64,000 nucleotides of DNA from Chitinophaga tropicalis (GTDB taxonomy: Bacteria > Bacteroidota > Bacteroidia > Chitinophagales > Chitinophagaceae). The notes under the pieces were generated by a model. It was not told the DNA's origin and did not search any database. It worked only from the letters and a program-made list of their open reading frames with translations. The stretch is taken from contig NZ_WRXN01000005.1 of NCBI RefSeq assembly GCF_009758205.1, positions 124,001 through 188,000 of the forward strand, read 5' to 3'. How positions within the stretch are numbered: position 1 is the first letter of the stretch; each line of letters starts with the position of its first letter. Of this stretch, positions 8,373 through 16,787 are shown in pieces. The position numbers and the translations under genes were made by a program.

Positions 8373-8879
8373 CTATTCGAGATAAGCTGATGTGATCTCT
8401 TCATTCACTACGTCTACCATCACCATATCCTGTAAGGTAGTAGACAGGGAATATCCAACAAAATCGACCGACAGAGGGAAGGATTTATGTTTGCGGTCAA
8501 CCAGCACCGCTGTTTGTATCTTCTTCGGGAGGAACTGTAAAAAAGGCTTCAGGGCGTATAACATGGTACGGCCGGAATTAGCCACGTCGTCTACCAGCAC
8601 TATTACTTTACCGGTAAAATCCATTTCTGCCGACAGCTCTACGCCTGAGGGACGTTGTTTATCCAGCTTCAGCTGCAGCAACGTAATCTTTAATGGAGAG
8701 ATCTGCTTTAAAATAGCTGCTATCTTCTCTGCCAGTATCATTCCCCTGTCCCATATGCCTGCCAGTATGATGTCCTGTTCGTCACTGTTATGCTCATAGA
8801 TCTCGTAGGCGATACGTTTGATCTTCTTCTCTATCACATCCTGGGTCAGGATAACGTTCTTTGTTTCCATATTGGTCAT
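8373..8879 (-). CDS. Phosphoribosyltransferase, PyrR-like
   Basis: This 168-residue type I phosphoribosyltransferase has the PRPP-binding loop VIVLVDDVANSGRTM (residues 92-106). Its C-terminal half, AVLVDRKHKSFPLSVDFVGYS, resembles PyrR, the uracil phosphoribosyltransferase/attenuator. In Bacteroidota such proteins occur without pyr attenuators, so a salvage or unknown role is more likely than regulation. A second possible start is Met4 (8870). Upstream lies a short palindromic element (8914-8943) whose core recurs near 34.2 kb. No pyrimidine gene is adjacent. Confidence 0.8.
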   Translation of the reverse strand: MTNMETKNVILTQDVIEKKIKRIAYEIYEHNSDEQDIILAGIWDRGMILAEKIAAILKQISPLKITLLQLKLDKQRPSGVELSAEMDFTGKVIVLVDDVANSGRTMLYALKPFLQFLPKKIQTAVLVDRKHKSFPLSVDFVGYSLSTTLQDMVMVDVVNEEITSAYLE

Positions 8880-8913
8880 TTAGGTAGTGTATCAGTCTGA
8901 ACTTTTGATCAGA

Positions 8914-8943
8914 GGTGGTTTGGCCCTGCGGCCAAACTGAAAC
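8914..8943. repeat. Short palindromic element, copy 1
   Basis: GTTTGGCC-CTGC-GGCCAAAC forms an 8-bp perfect hairpin. The 14-mer CCGCAGGGCCAAAC (minus strand here) recurs on the plus strand at 34235-34248, and GGTGGT...GGCCAAACTGARAC is shared in the plus orientation. Two copies suggest a small dispersed element. Confidence 0.4.
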
Positions 8944-9045
8944 ACTATAGTTATTTACAGGTAGTAAAAATAGGGAAAATACCAGAGAGTCCTCTCTGCA
9001 CTATTTTCATTACATTGCCTTATATTAGGAAGTCAAATCTGATGT

Positions 9046-10368
9046 ATGAATATTATTCAGGAGCTCTTATTTGTAGTTGCCCTGGGCGTTGCTATCTACC
9101 TTTTTGCCCGTAAAGCCGCGCAGATCAGGAAAAACATCCTGCTTGGCCGGGATGTACAACTGAACGACCGGCCGGCGGAGCGCTGGCGTAACCTGTTACT
9201 GCTTGCTTTCGGACAGAAAAAAATGTTTCGCAATCCCCTTGTTGCCGTACTCCACTTTTTCGTATATGCGGGGTTCATTATCATTAACATAGAGATCCTG
9301 GAGATCATCCTGGACGGTATCTTTGGTACACACAGGCTCTTTGCCCCCCTGTTAAACGGTCTTTACCCTGTACTGATAGGCTGTTTTGAAGTACTGGCAG
9401 TGCTGGTGATCGTTGGCTGTGCCACTTTTCTGATCCGCAGGAACATCGTAAAGGTAAAACGCCTTGCGCAGCATGAGCTGGATGGCTGGCCAAGATCGGA
9501 CGCCAATTATATCCTTATTACTGAAATTGTGCTCATGCTGCTTTTCCTGACCATGAACACTGCCGATCAGGCCCTTCAGCAGCATGGTCATGAGCATTAT
9601 ATAGCAACAGGTCCTTTCTGGATAAGCGGGCAGTTTGTGCCGCTTTTCAGCGGACTCTCAGACACTGCGCTGGTAGCTATTGAGCGTGGCTGCTGGTGGA
9701 TGCATATACTGGGCGTCCTGGCCTTTCTTAACTACCTGCCTTATTCCAAGCACCTGCATATCATACTGGCTTTCCCCAATGCCTATTATGCCGATCTGCG
9801 GCCTAAAGGTAAAATGGAGAACATGCCTGCCGTACAGAAAGAAGTGCAGCTGATGCTGCAACCGGAACTGGCGGCGGACGAGCCGCCGGCGGATGGGATC
9901 CCTAAGTTCGGGGCTAAAGATGTTCCTGACCTTACCTGGAAAAATCTCCTGGATGCTTACAGCTGTACCGAATGTGGCCGTTGTACCGCTGCCTGCCCGG
10001 CTAATATCACCGGTAAAAAGCTTTCTCCGCGTAAGATCATGATGGATACACGCGACCGTGCGGAGGAAATAGGCGCCCAGGTAGCTAAAACCGGTACGTT
10101 TGCTGAAGATGGTAAAGCCCTGCTGCGCGATTATATTTCCGAAGAAGAACTGCGTGCCTGTACGTCCTGCAATGCCTGTGTACAGGAATGCCCGGTAAGC
10201 ATCAATCCACTGCATATCATCCTGCAGCTGCGCCGTCACCTGGTGATGGAAGAATCCAGCGCTCCGCAGGAATGGAACATGATGTTCAGCAATATAGAGA
10301 ACAATATGGCACCGTGGAAGTTCAGCCCGGACGACAGAGACAAATGGGCCGTAGAAATGAATGCCTGA
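9046..10368 (+). CDS. Membrane-bound [4Fe-4S] oxidoreductase subunit (HdrC/GlpC-like with NarI-type N-terminus)
   Basis: The 440-residue protein joins an N-terminal membrane part of about five or six helices (residues ~5-240, resembling the NarI gamma-type cytochrome module) to a ferredoxin domain with two [4Fe-4S] motifs: Cys307, 310, 313, 317 (CTECGRCTAACP) and Cys372, 375, 378, 382 (CTSCNACVQECP). It probably passes electrons between a cytoplasmic partner and the membrane quinone pool. The next gene, 28 bp downstream, encodes the matching CCG-domain subunit, as in heterodisulfide-reductase-like HdrCB and GlpC units. The start at ATG 9046 precedes the first hydrophobic helix. The physiological donor and acceptor are unknown. 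Confidence 0.85.
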   Translation: MNIIQELLFVVALGVAIYLFARKAAQIRKNILLGRDVQLNDRPAERWRNLLLLAFGQKKMFRNPLVAVLHFFVYAGFIIINIEILEIILDGIFGTHRLFAPLLNGLYPVLIGCFEVLAVLVIVGCATFLIRRNIVKVKRLAQHELDGWPRSDANYILITEIVLMLLFLTMNTADQALQQHGHEHYIATGPFWISGQFVPLFSGLSDTALVAIERGCWWMHILGVLAFLNYLPYSKHLHIILAFPNAYYADLRPKGKMENMPAVQKEVQLMLQPELAADEPPADGIPKFGAKDVPDLTWKNLLDAYSCTECGRCTAACPANITGKKLSPRKIMMDTRDRAEEIGAQVAKTGTFAEDGKALLRDYISEEELRACTSCNACVQECPVSINPLHIILQLRRHLVMEESSAPQEWNMMFSNIENNMAPWKFSPDDRDKWAVEMNA

Positions 10369-10396
10369 TTGCGTTAAGCTAAACTGATATTAAAAC

Positions 10397-11176
10397 ATGC
10401 AAGTAAAAACAATGGCCGAATACGCTGCCAGCGGTGAAACCCCGGAGATACTTTTCTGGGTAGGCTGTGCAGGCAGTTTTGATCAACGCGCACAGAAGAT
10501 CACCAAAGCATTTGCTACCATTCTTGATAAAGTAGGTGTACGCTTCGCTATCCTGGGTAAGGAAGAGAGCTGCACCGGCGATCCTGCCCGCAGAGCCGGC
10601 AATGAATTCATTTTCCAGATGATGGCGCAGAACAACATCGCCGTCCTGAACGGTTATGAAGTGAAAAAGATCGTAACTACCTGTCCTCACTGCTTCAATA
10701 CCCTTAGCAATGAATATCCTGAGCTGGGAGGCAATTACGAGGTTATACACCACGCTACTTATCTTCAGCAGCTCATTGATGAAGGCAAGGTAAGGATGAA
10801 GGAAGACGGCGGTTTTAAAGGCAAAAAGATCACCTATCATGACTCCTGCTACCTGGGCAGGGCCAATAATATCTATGAGGCCCCCCGTAAAGTGCTGGAA
10901 GCGCTGGATGCTGAGCTGGTAGAGATGAAGCGCTGCCGCAGCAATGGCTTATGCTGCGGAGCCGGTGGTGCACAGATGTTCAAGGAAGAAGAAAAAGGTA
11001 GTACCAGGGTTAACTTTGAGCGGGGAAAAGAAGCGGTGGAAACAGGTGCTGCTGTGATCGCCTCCAACTGTCCGTTCTGTATGACCATGCTTTCTGACGG
11101 CGTTAAAGAACAGGGTAAGGAAGATAGCGTGCAGGTGCTGGATATTGCTGAACTGATAGCCAGGCAACTGGATTAA
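10397..11176 (+). CDS. CCG-domain (Fe-S)-binding protein, HdrB/GlpC-like
   Basis: This 259-residue soluble protein contains two cysteine-rich CCG domains. The first has CPHCFNTL with a preceding Cys (ESCTGDPARR), and the second has DSCYLGR, LCCGAGGAQ and NCPFCMTM. Such domains bind a non-cubane or [4Fe-4S] cluster at a thiol or disulfide reaction site in HdrB, GlpC, LldE and SdhE. It follows the membrane Fe-S subunit by 28 bp and is surely co-transcribed. Together they form a two-subunit membrane-linked redox unit. The substrate is not evident. Confidence 0.88.
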   Translation: MQVKTMAEYAASGETPEILFWVGCAGSFDQRAQKITKAFATILDKVGVRFAILGKEESCTGDPARRAGNEFIFQMMAQNNIAVLNGYEVKKIVTTCPHCFNTLSNEYPELGGNYEVIHHATYLQQLIDEGKVRMKEDGGFKGKKITYHDSCYLGRANNIYEAPRKVLEALDAELVEMKRCRSNGLCCGAGGAQMFKEEEKGSTRVNFERGKEAVETGAAVIASNCPFCMTMLSDGVKEQGKEDSVQVLDIAELIARQLD

Positions 11177-11210
11177 TTCATATGACCGTGAAATTTGGTA
11201 ATTTTACACT

Positions 11211-11720
11211 ATGATACAGGAAACACTTTCAATTTTACCAGCTAACTTTCACCCTGCCTCCAGGGTGTGGATATATCAGAGTAACCGTCCTTTCAGTGAA
11301 CAGGAGAAACTGGAGATCAATGAGCAGTTGCATCAGTTTACTTCTCAATGGCAGGCGCATGGTGCTCCTGTTAAAGGATGGGGGCAGCTGCTCTTTAACC
11401 AGGTGATCGTTCTTATGGCGGATGAATCAGATACTGCTGTCAGCGGTTGCAGTACGGATAGTTCTGTGCGTGTTATTAAGAGCATTGAACGCCAGTATGA
11501 GGTTAATCTTTTTGATCGCCTGTTACTGGGTTTTATTGTGAAGGATAAATTACAGCCCCTTCCACTGGCACAGCTTACGTATGCTTTTGAAAAAGGGTTT
11601 ATAGATGAGAATACTATTTACCTGAATAATACAGTGCTGACTAAACAGGAGCTGGAAAAGAACTGGCTGATACCTGTGAAGGATAGCTGGCTGGCTAAGA
11701 AGTTGCCAATAGCTCAGTAA
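11211..11720 (+). CDS. Conserved small protein, third gene of the Fe-S operon (no ATPase motif)
   Basis: This 169-residue protein lies 34 bp after the CCG-domain gene on the same strand. It begins MIQETLSILPANFHP and contains WIYQSNRPFSEQEKLEI and GAPVKGWGQLLFNQVIVL. Members in Bacteroidota are, as I recall, often labelled ABC transporter ATPase, but no Walker A, Walker B or ABC signature is visible and it is far too short. The CSTDSSVRVIKSIE segment (about residue 80-95) holds its best motif, with a Cys that could be functional. It is soluble and has no signal peptide. A helper or maturation role for the Fe-S pair is inferred from position only. Confidence 0.6.
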   Translation: MIQETLSILPANFHPASRVWIYQSNRPFSEQEKLEINEQLHQFTSQWQAHGAPVKGWGQLLFNQVIVLMADESDTAVSGCSTDSSVRVIKSIERQYEVNLFDRLLLGFIVKDKLQPLPLAQLTYAFEKGFIDENTIYLNNTVLTKQELEKNWLIPVKDSWLAKKLPIAQ

Positions 11721-11763
11721 CGGATAATATTTTTTCTTACATTTATCGTATAGGAAATTATTA

Positions 11764-11836
11764 GCGGGAATAGCTCAGTTGGTAGAGCATTAGTTTCCCA
11801 AACTAAAGGCCGCGGGTTCGAGTCCCGTTTCCCGCT
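11764..11836 (+). tRNA. tRNA-Gly(CCC)
   Basis: A 73-nt cloverleaf: acceptor GCGGGAA with TTCCCGC, U73 (the Gly discriminator), D arm GCTCAGTTGGTAGAGC, anticodon stem TTAGT/ACTAA with loop TTCCCAA and anticodon CCC at 11797-11799, and T arm with GGTTCGAGTCC. The CCA end is not encoded. An A+T-rich pair of genes follows on its 3' side. Confidence 0.95.
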
Positions 11837-11842
11837 CAGATG

Positions 11843-11886
11843 AAATCCTCCAAAATGTTGACTAACGGCATTTAGGAGGATTTTTA
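11843..11886 (+). terminator. Terminator of tRNA-Gly
   Basis: AAATCCTCC pairs with GGAGGATTT across a stem extended by AAATG/CATTT, and is followed by a T-run. It starts 7 bp after the tRNA. Confidence 0.75.
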
Positions 11887-11974
11887 GTTTTGAGCAAGTT
11901 CCAAATAATAACCCGATGTCCCACTTACTTTCCATTTGTGTATCGATATCAAAAGAATACCTCCACTCGTAGGT

Positions 11975-12463
11975 CTATATCGCCTTATTAGTTTTATATA
12001 TCTTCCTAAATTGTAAAACCGAACCAACTATAAGCATGATTAAAAGCAAAAGAAGTGTTTTTGCAATCAAAGGATCTTTAGGTCCATGCGCCAGAGGATG
12101 ACCTAAAGGAATACGGTTAAAAGTTTCATTTACAGTTGGAATCATCGATAAGAAAAAGCTGAAAGAAAGGAAGAAAGTCTCTATATAACGAGCACGATTA
12201 TTTCCCGGCTTCTTAGCATAAAGAAGATATGCCACTAATATCAATATCACAACTAATAATGCAAGAATATGTCCCGGATTAACTCCCTTAACGCTCGATA
12301 ATCCTAATGCGGTTAATGAAGTGACCAGTGTAAAATAAAAATAGATCTTTCCCGGAAGTTTGCCCAGATCTATTTTGCCGCCTTTGGCAAAAGCTATAAC
12401 TGCAGCAACAATCGCAATAATACCTATAACGGTATGAAAAATCCCTAAGATTGATAATCCCAT
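11975..12463 (-). CDS. Hypothetical multi-pass membrane protein
   Basis: This 162-residue protein has about five hydrophobic helices: residues 3-24, 42-57, 66-84, 95-112 and 135-152. Short polar loops include GKIDLGKLPGKIY and LGHPLAHGPKD, the latter with two His. The C-terminus is basic (KIYKTNKAI). I do not recognise the family with certainty; it resembles DUF2306-like small integral membrane proteins. It follows the AraC-type regulator on the same strand with a 151-bp gap, and may be its target. Base composition is visibly more A+T-rich than the housekeeping genes to the left, which hints at transfer. Confidence 0.6.
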   Translation of the reverse strand: MGLSILGIFHTVIGIIAIVAAVIAFAKGGKIDLGKLPGKIYFYFTLVTSLTALGLSSVKGVNPGHILALLVVILILVAYLLYAKKPGNNRARYIETFFLSFSFFLSMIPTVNETFNRIPLGHPLAHGPKDPLIAKTLLLLLIMLIVGSVLQFRKIYKTNKAI

Positions 12464-12581
12464 GATCCTGACTTTGAATGTTTAATTAATATTGCAAAGT
12501 TGCAGTATAGAGTAGAGATGCGTTTTGTGAATAAGTTCAATTTTTAGGGAATTTGGTTCAACAAACAGATATAAAGCGCCC

Positions 12582-12608
12582 TTATAGCGTTGGGGTTAAA
12601 ACGCTATA
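12582..12608. terminator. Hairpin after the AraC-type regulator gene
   Basis: A 10-bp stem (TTATAGCGTT with AACGCTATAA) lies 7 bp past the regulator's stop codon. No strong T-run follows on the minus strand, so its role as terminator is uncertain. Confidence 0.4.
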
Positions 12609-12614
12609 ATCCTT

Positions 12615-13475
12615 CTATCCTTTCCTATCCCTCTTATTTAGCTTTAAACGGAATTCTGAAGGTGGCGTGTGATATTTATCGTGAAAACTTTTCGTAAAAT
12701 TAGCCAGGTCATTAAATCCACAATCAAAAGCTACATCTGTGATACGTGCATCGGAAACTAAAAGCAGTTCTGCTGCTCTTTCCAACCTTTTGTTTTTAAT
12801 ATAACTGGCAGGAGAATCATTATATATTTTTTTAAATTCCCTTTTAAATGAAGAAACGCTTAAATTAGTTTTTTGCGCTAATTCATCAATATTGGCCTGG
12901 GAAAACAAGTTAGCTTCTATGACTTGTTTGAACGTATAAGTTGCCGGTGAAAAAAGCTGGGACAGTATAACCTGTATGATTTCTGCATCCTGTGTCTGTG
13001 ATAACAAAAGAATGATCTCCTTCAGTTTTAAAACTAAAATCTCATCATTTACCAATGATGGGTTTTCAAAATAAAACAGCAGGCCTTCTATATATTTTTG
13101 AATCAAAAAGTCATTGTTGATTTTTCCGCTTGACTGGTTGGAGGCTTTGTCCCTTTTCTGAAATATTGACGGAAGCTCTCTCTCGTATATTTTCTTTAGT
13201 ATGTCCGGATGGAAAGTGACGATTACAATTTCGCCATCGCTGTTATTTGAATCGGCTATCTGTTTCCCCGAGTTCAGGCAGTTTAGCAATAAGGCGTGAT
13301 TGGTAGTAATATTGATAGGCTCATTATCAAATTGAAATTTTGTCTCACCTTTCAACATATATAATAAACAAGCTTGTTCCGCCACAGGGAAAGCAAATTC
13401 AAAAGGCGGCTTAATATCCACTTTTTGAATGAGAGTTTTCCCAAACAAATCAATTTTTTTATAGTCAGTAACCAT
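12615..13475 (-). CDS. AraC-family transcriptional regulator
   Basis: The 286-residue protein has an N-terminal cupin-like sensor part (about residues 20-110, with QACLLYMLKGETKFQF) and a C-terminal double helix-turn-helix. The latter runs from about residue 185 and includes NIDELAQKTNLSVSSFKREF and ITDVAFDCGFNDLANFTKSF, ending with the family phrase YHTPPSEFR. It probably binds DNA when a small ligand is sensed. The ligand is unknown. Its codon use is A+T-rich (many AAA, TTT, ATT), unlike the G+C-richer core genes nearby. The membrane protein gene downstream is the likeliest target. Confidence 0.9.
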   Translation of the reverse strand: MVTDYKKIDLFGKTLIQKVDIKPPFEFAFPVAEQACLLYMLKGETKFQFDNEPINITTNHALLLNCLNSGKQIADSNNSDGEIVIVTFHPDILKKIYERELPSIFQKRDKASNQSSGKINNDFLIQKYIEGLLFYFENPSLVNDEILVLKLKEIILLLSQTQDAEIIQVILSQLFSPATYTFKQVIEANLFSQANIDELAQKTNLSVSSFKREFKKIYNDSPASYIKNKRLERAAELLLVSDARITDVAFDCGFNDLANFTKSFHDKYHTPPSEFRLKLNKRDRKG

Positions 13476-13521
13476 TTAAGATATTTTGTTTATTCTATAG
13501 CGTATCGATATTGACAATGTT

Positions 13522-14067
13522 TTACCCGTTAGCCAGCTCCCTCAATTTCGCAAGAACAATGTCATTGTCTGAAAACAATAAAGGAGCAAGAGAAGGGATA
13601 ACTGCACAGCCAGCACCCCTTGTATCTTCTTTACCTTCAATCTCCCGGGCGATTGGTGACAATACAGTAGCCCATCCTGCGAGGAAGTGAGAAGTACCGC
13701 AGTGCCAATCGCTCATTTCCAAACGACCAGGCTGAGAAAGCACGATTGTTGATATTTCCTTCTCGTCTACCGACTGAGCACCAAAACGCTCCCTTAATAA
13801 AGATACTGCTTCAGCCGCTTTTGCTCTATGCATAATCAGCTCAGACAGATCGTCGTTGCTCAGGTCCTGCTTTAGCAGCTGTTCTGCAGCAGTATCTTTC
13901 ATATCGGTATACGCGATGACATACCGCAGGTCCTCGTTGCCCGGGCCCTGCTTCAGCAGCTGTTTTCATGCAGCCTCTTTGTCTGCCGTATCATCACTAT
14001 GTTTTATGATGTCAATCAACTCCTCTTTGTCCAGCTCTTCAAACTGGTTATTGGTATTTTCCAACAT
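13522..14067 (-). pseudogene. Leucine-rich helical repeat protein broken by an in-frame TGA
   Basis: Reading from ATG 14067 gives 33 residues, then TGA at codon 34 (complement of 13966-13968), then an open frame of 147 codons to 13522. The frame continues the same repeat pattern across the stop: KQLLKQGPGNEDLRYVIAYT is followed by AEQLLKQDLSNDDL. The stop stands where the repeat would carry Trp or similar, so a TGG to TGA change is the simplest history. The C-terminal part has SDWHCGTSHFLAGWA, resembling a Cys-rich motif CxTxHCxAGW in uncharacterised phage and bacterial proteins, with one Cys replaced by Phe. A shorter product could start at ATG 13902 (126 residues). It lies 15 bp after the WG-repeat gene and was probably in its operon. 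Confidence 0.65.
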
Positions 14068-14082
14068 TTTCTTACTACGAAA

Positions 14083-15030
14083 TTACTTACTATAAAACTC
14101 ACGCCCACTTTTACTGATAAAAAAACTAACGCCTTCTTTATTAGTTACATAAGCAAAGTCACCTTCAGCGGGTGATTCTCCAAATTCAGCTGCTACACGG
14201 TATTTGAAGGGAATAGCAATGTTCCCGTTAGTATCCAGGTAACCATAATATCCCGCCCGCCGGCAGCAGATCATGCCATTGGCATATTTTGCGTTGAACA
14301 CAAGATCAGGAAATAACATGGTCCCATGTATATCAATCACCTGGTAACCACCACCGGTATTGCCTAACAAATGGGTACCATCGTGACTGATGGGGTCCAG
14401 GGAAGAATATTTGAAAGGTAAAACGTCCTGCCCCTTCAGATCAATGATACCAAAGAGGCCGCCCTTCTTTGTCCTGATATATTCATTCCTGGGACCATAC
14501 GTTTCAATTGAATGTTCATATTGAAACGGGATCAATACGTTTCCGGCAGGATCAATGGCCCCGATCAGTTGTGAGCTCTTTTCCTGCACAAACATTCCTT
14601 TCCGGTCATTGAAGAAGCTGTAGCAGGTACCGTATTTATCAGATAAAACTATTGAATTTTTCTGTTTATCGTACACATACCCTTTTATATTCGGATCGGA
14701 CTTTTCTTCTGTAAAAAAGATCCTGCTTCCTTCTTCAAACATACTCATCATTGAAATTCCACCGTCTGTAAATTCGTCCTCAATGAACTTTCCGTCCTCC
14801 GTGATCAATACATCTTTATCATTGATCTTTCCCTGGGCGTAATACATATTGTTATCTTCTTTGAAGAATCCCGCTTCCTGGAACTGCGGTTTGATAATGA
14901 TCTTACCCGTAGTATCGCTGTATCCCCAAAGATCACCTTTCAGGTAAGGGACCAGTATCTTCTTTTTTTTCTGGGCTGTTGCAGCCAGTGCCAAGCATAT
15001 TATGCAGGCAAGCAGTAATACTTTTCTCAT
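14083..15030 (-). CDS. Secreted WG-repeat protein
   Basis: This 315-residue protein has a signal peptide (MRKVLLLACIICLALAATAQ) and a chain of WG-type beta repeats. The units include LWGYSDTTGKIIIKPQF, LIGAIDPAGNVLIPFQYE, LFGIIDLKGQDVLPFKY and YYGYLDTNGNIAIPFKY. WG repeats form beta-propeller-like or solenoid surfaces and are common in Bacteroidota exported proteins; no catalytic residues are known. The gene overlaps the upstream WG/LRR gene by 4 bp (ATGA), so the two are translationally coupled. Its role is unknown; it sits between a broken repeat gene and a T6SS effector island, which makes an interbacterial-competition link possible but unproven. Confidence 0.85.
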   Translation of the reverse strand: MRKVLLLACIICLALAATAQKKKKILVPYLKGDLWGYSDTTGKIIIKPQFQEAGFFKEDNNMYYAQGKINDKDVLITEDGKFIEDEFTDGGISMMSMFEEGSRIFFTEEKSDPNIKGYVYDKQKNSIVLSDKYGTCYSFFNDRKGMFVQEKSSQLIGAIDPAGNVLIPFQYEHSIETYGPRNEYIRTKKGGLFGIIDLKGQDVLPFKYSSLDPISHDGTHLLGNTGGGYQVIDIHGTMLFPDLVFNAKYANGMICCRRAGYYGYLDTNGNIAIPFKYRVAAEFGESPAEGDFAYVTNKEGVSFFISKSGREFYSK

Positions 15031-16592
15031 TGTATCAGGATTGGTTGATTATCTTTGAATACTACTTTCACACCAGGCATTTCCTTCTTCAATGTGATGA
15101 TCTCATCGAGTGGAAGCTGGGTGCTTTTCAAACTGATCTTTTTAAGATTTTTCAGTTTGTACATGCTTTTAGGGATATGCCTGATGCTTGTATAATCAAA
15201 ATCAAGCTCTTCCAGGCTGGTCAGGTTACCAATGTCTTCAGGAATTTCAGATAGTTCACAAAAACTTACCTGCAGTTCCTTCAGGTTCTTCATTTTAGTG
15301 ATGGAAGATGGCAGTTTGAAATTCTTATCTGTCACCTGCAGATGCAGCTCCTCAGGATTCGCTTTTTTCAGAAAAGGCATTAACTCACTCAGCGTGAACC
15401 TGCGTTCATAGGATCCCAGGTAAGCTACTTTTACCTCCTTATAATCGCAGGCGTTCAGTACCGGGAGACGGTTGATGATCTTCGCGCTGCAAGGTGGCTG
15501 CCAGACTGTATGGAAGTTATAATCCAGGTAGCTATAGTTGTTACTGGTCACATCAAAACCGGCAAAACGGCTTTCGTAAGTAATTACCACTACATCTTCC
15601 ATAAACCAGGCGTTCTCAAACTCACCTTCATATATCACTTTTCCTTTGGTATCAATGATCTGTTTTTTGCCGGCAGGCCTTCCTTCTATTGTCACTACCG
15701 CATAGCCATGGTTGAAATCCCCCGCTCCGAGAAGCTTTCCGGGCAACACTACTTTACCGGTAGTATCTATATAGCAATAGGTACCGTCGTTGTTCTTCAT
15801 GCGTACCAACCCGCCGGAGAAATTGCCATAGTATTTATCTTTAGGCGCCGGTCCTATCACGAATTCACCTCTTGTATTTACATACCCGGAAGAATCTTTT
15901 CTGCTGGCGTAAGCCCTGCCATTGCAAAACTGATAGAGATAATCGAACCGGGCAGGTGTAATGGTTTTGCCATTCTTATCCATAATGCCCAGCAAGCCAT
16001 TTTCTGAGTAGTTAGAATATCCTTCAGAGACATTGTTCTGGTATGCCTTTACATCGTACCGGGAATCATTTCCCATGCTGGACATGCGATGGTCGAATGG
16101 AATAGTCTCATGGCCGGCAGTATCCAGGAGCGTAAAAAATGCATCTGCTTCTGCTACTGCCAACCCTTCAGAGAAGGGGCGTATGAAGCTGTATTTGAAT
16201 GGCGTAAGACAGCTAAGGTCCATCCTGATCAAACCAAATTTGCGATCTTTCTGCGCAATGATCCTGTTGGCAGTTATTTCCAGGAAACGTATGCCGGGTG
16301 GCACACCTTTCAGGTTACCTTTACGGTCAGTGATGTAATACAAGGTATCAGTCTCTTTGGCCTGTTTCTTTTCCAGCACCATGTATTCACCATAAAAGAC
16401 ATTTTCTCCCAGCGCTCCTTCCAGCAGGGTAAAAGATGAATCGAAAGATAGTTTTACCTGCCCGGTTTTATCAAAGAATACCGGCTTTGTTGCCCGTAAG
16501 CCGGTAAAGCCAGGGTACCATCTCTCTAATTTCGTCTGGGCATGGGTATGCAGGGTTAAAAATAGCAGTCCCCCTAATAACCGTTTCTTCAT
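15027..16592 (-). CDS. Secreted WG-repeat protein with C-terminal leucine-rich repeats
   Basis: I chose ATG 16592 (MKKRLLGGLLFLTLHTHAQ), which gives a proper signal peptide and 521 residues; an upstream in-frame ATG at 16640 adds 16 atypical residues. The body (about 90-330) has WG-type repeats such as LLGIMDKNGKTITPARF and YCYIDTTGKVVLPGKL. The end (about 405-510) has leucine-rich repeats, for example MKNLKELQVSFCELSEIPED, LTSLEELDFDYTSIRHIPKS and LKNLKKISLKSTQ. This WG plus LRR combination suggests a protein- or glycan-binding surface outside the cytoplasm. The stop overlaps the start of the next WG gene by 4 bp. It is divergent from the vgrG operon with a 195-bp spacer. Confidence 0.85.
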   Translation of the reverse strand: MKKRLLGGLLFLTLHTHAQTKLERWYPGFTGLRATKPVFFDKTGQVKLSFDSSFTLLEGALGENVFYGEYMVLEKKQAKETDTLYYITDRKGNLKGVPPGIRFLEITANRIIAQKDRKFGLIRMDLSCLTPFKYSFIRPFSEGLAVAEADAFFTLLDTAGHETIPFDHRMSSMGNDSRYDVKAYQNNVSEGYSNYSENGLLGIMDKNGKTITPARFDYLYQFCNGRAYASRKDSSGYVNTRGEFVIGPAPKDKYYGNFSGGLVRMKNNDGTYCYIDTTGKVVLPGKLLGAGDFNHGYAVVTIEGRPAGKKQIIDTKGKVIYEGEFENAWFMEDVVVITYESRFAGFDVTSNNYSYLDYNFHTVWQPPCSAKIINRLPVLNACDYKEVKVAYLGSYERRFTLSELMPFLKKANPEELHLQVTDKNFKLPSSITKMKNLKELQVSFCELSEIPEDIGNLTSLEELDFDYTSIRHIPKSMYKLKNLKKISLKSTQLPLDEIITLKKEMPGVKVVFKDNQPILIQ

Positions 16593-16787
16593 TTCATAGA
16601 TATTCTGTTTACAATATATAAAAACATTACAATGTATCATAAGAAAGCAGGGAGCTCCTGTTAAGACTATCCCTAATTTTAGCCATTATTAAAGTTCCAA
16701 CATCAAATTCAAGATTATTTTATATCTTTCCAACCTGTTTGTAATCAGAACCTATTTAGTTAACCGCATACCATATCAATTAGAAAA

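Noticed and set aside
8373-8879. pyrR attenuation system
   Set aside because: No pyr genes or attenuator stem-loops lie beside it, so only the enzyme family is called.
11714-11935. Open frame on the minus strand across tRNA-Gly (contains RDSNPRPLVWETNALPTE)
   Set aside because: This peptide is the well-known false translation of the antisense of a tRNA gene; the cloverleaf is complete on the plus strand.
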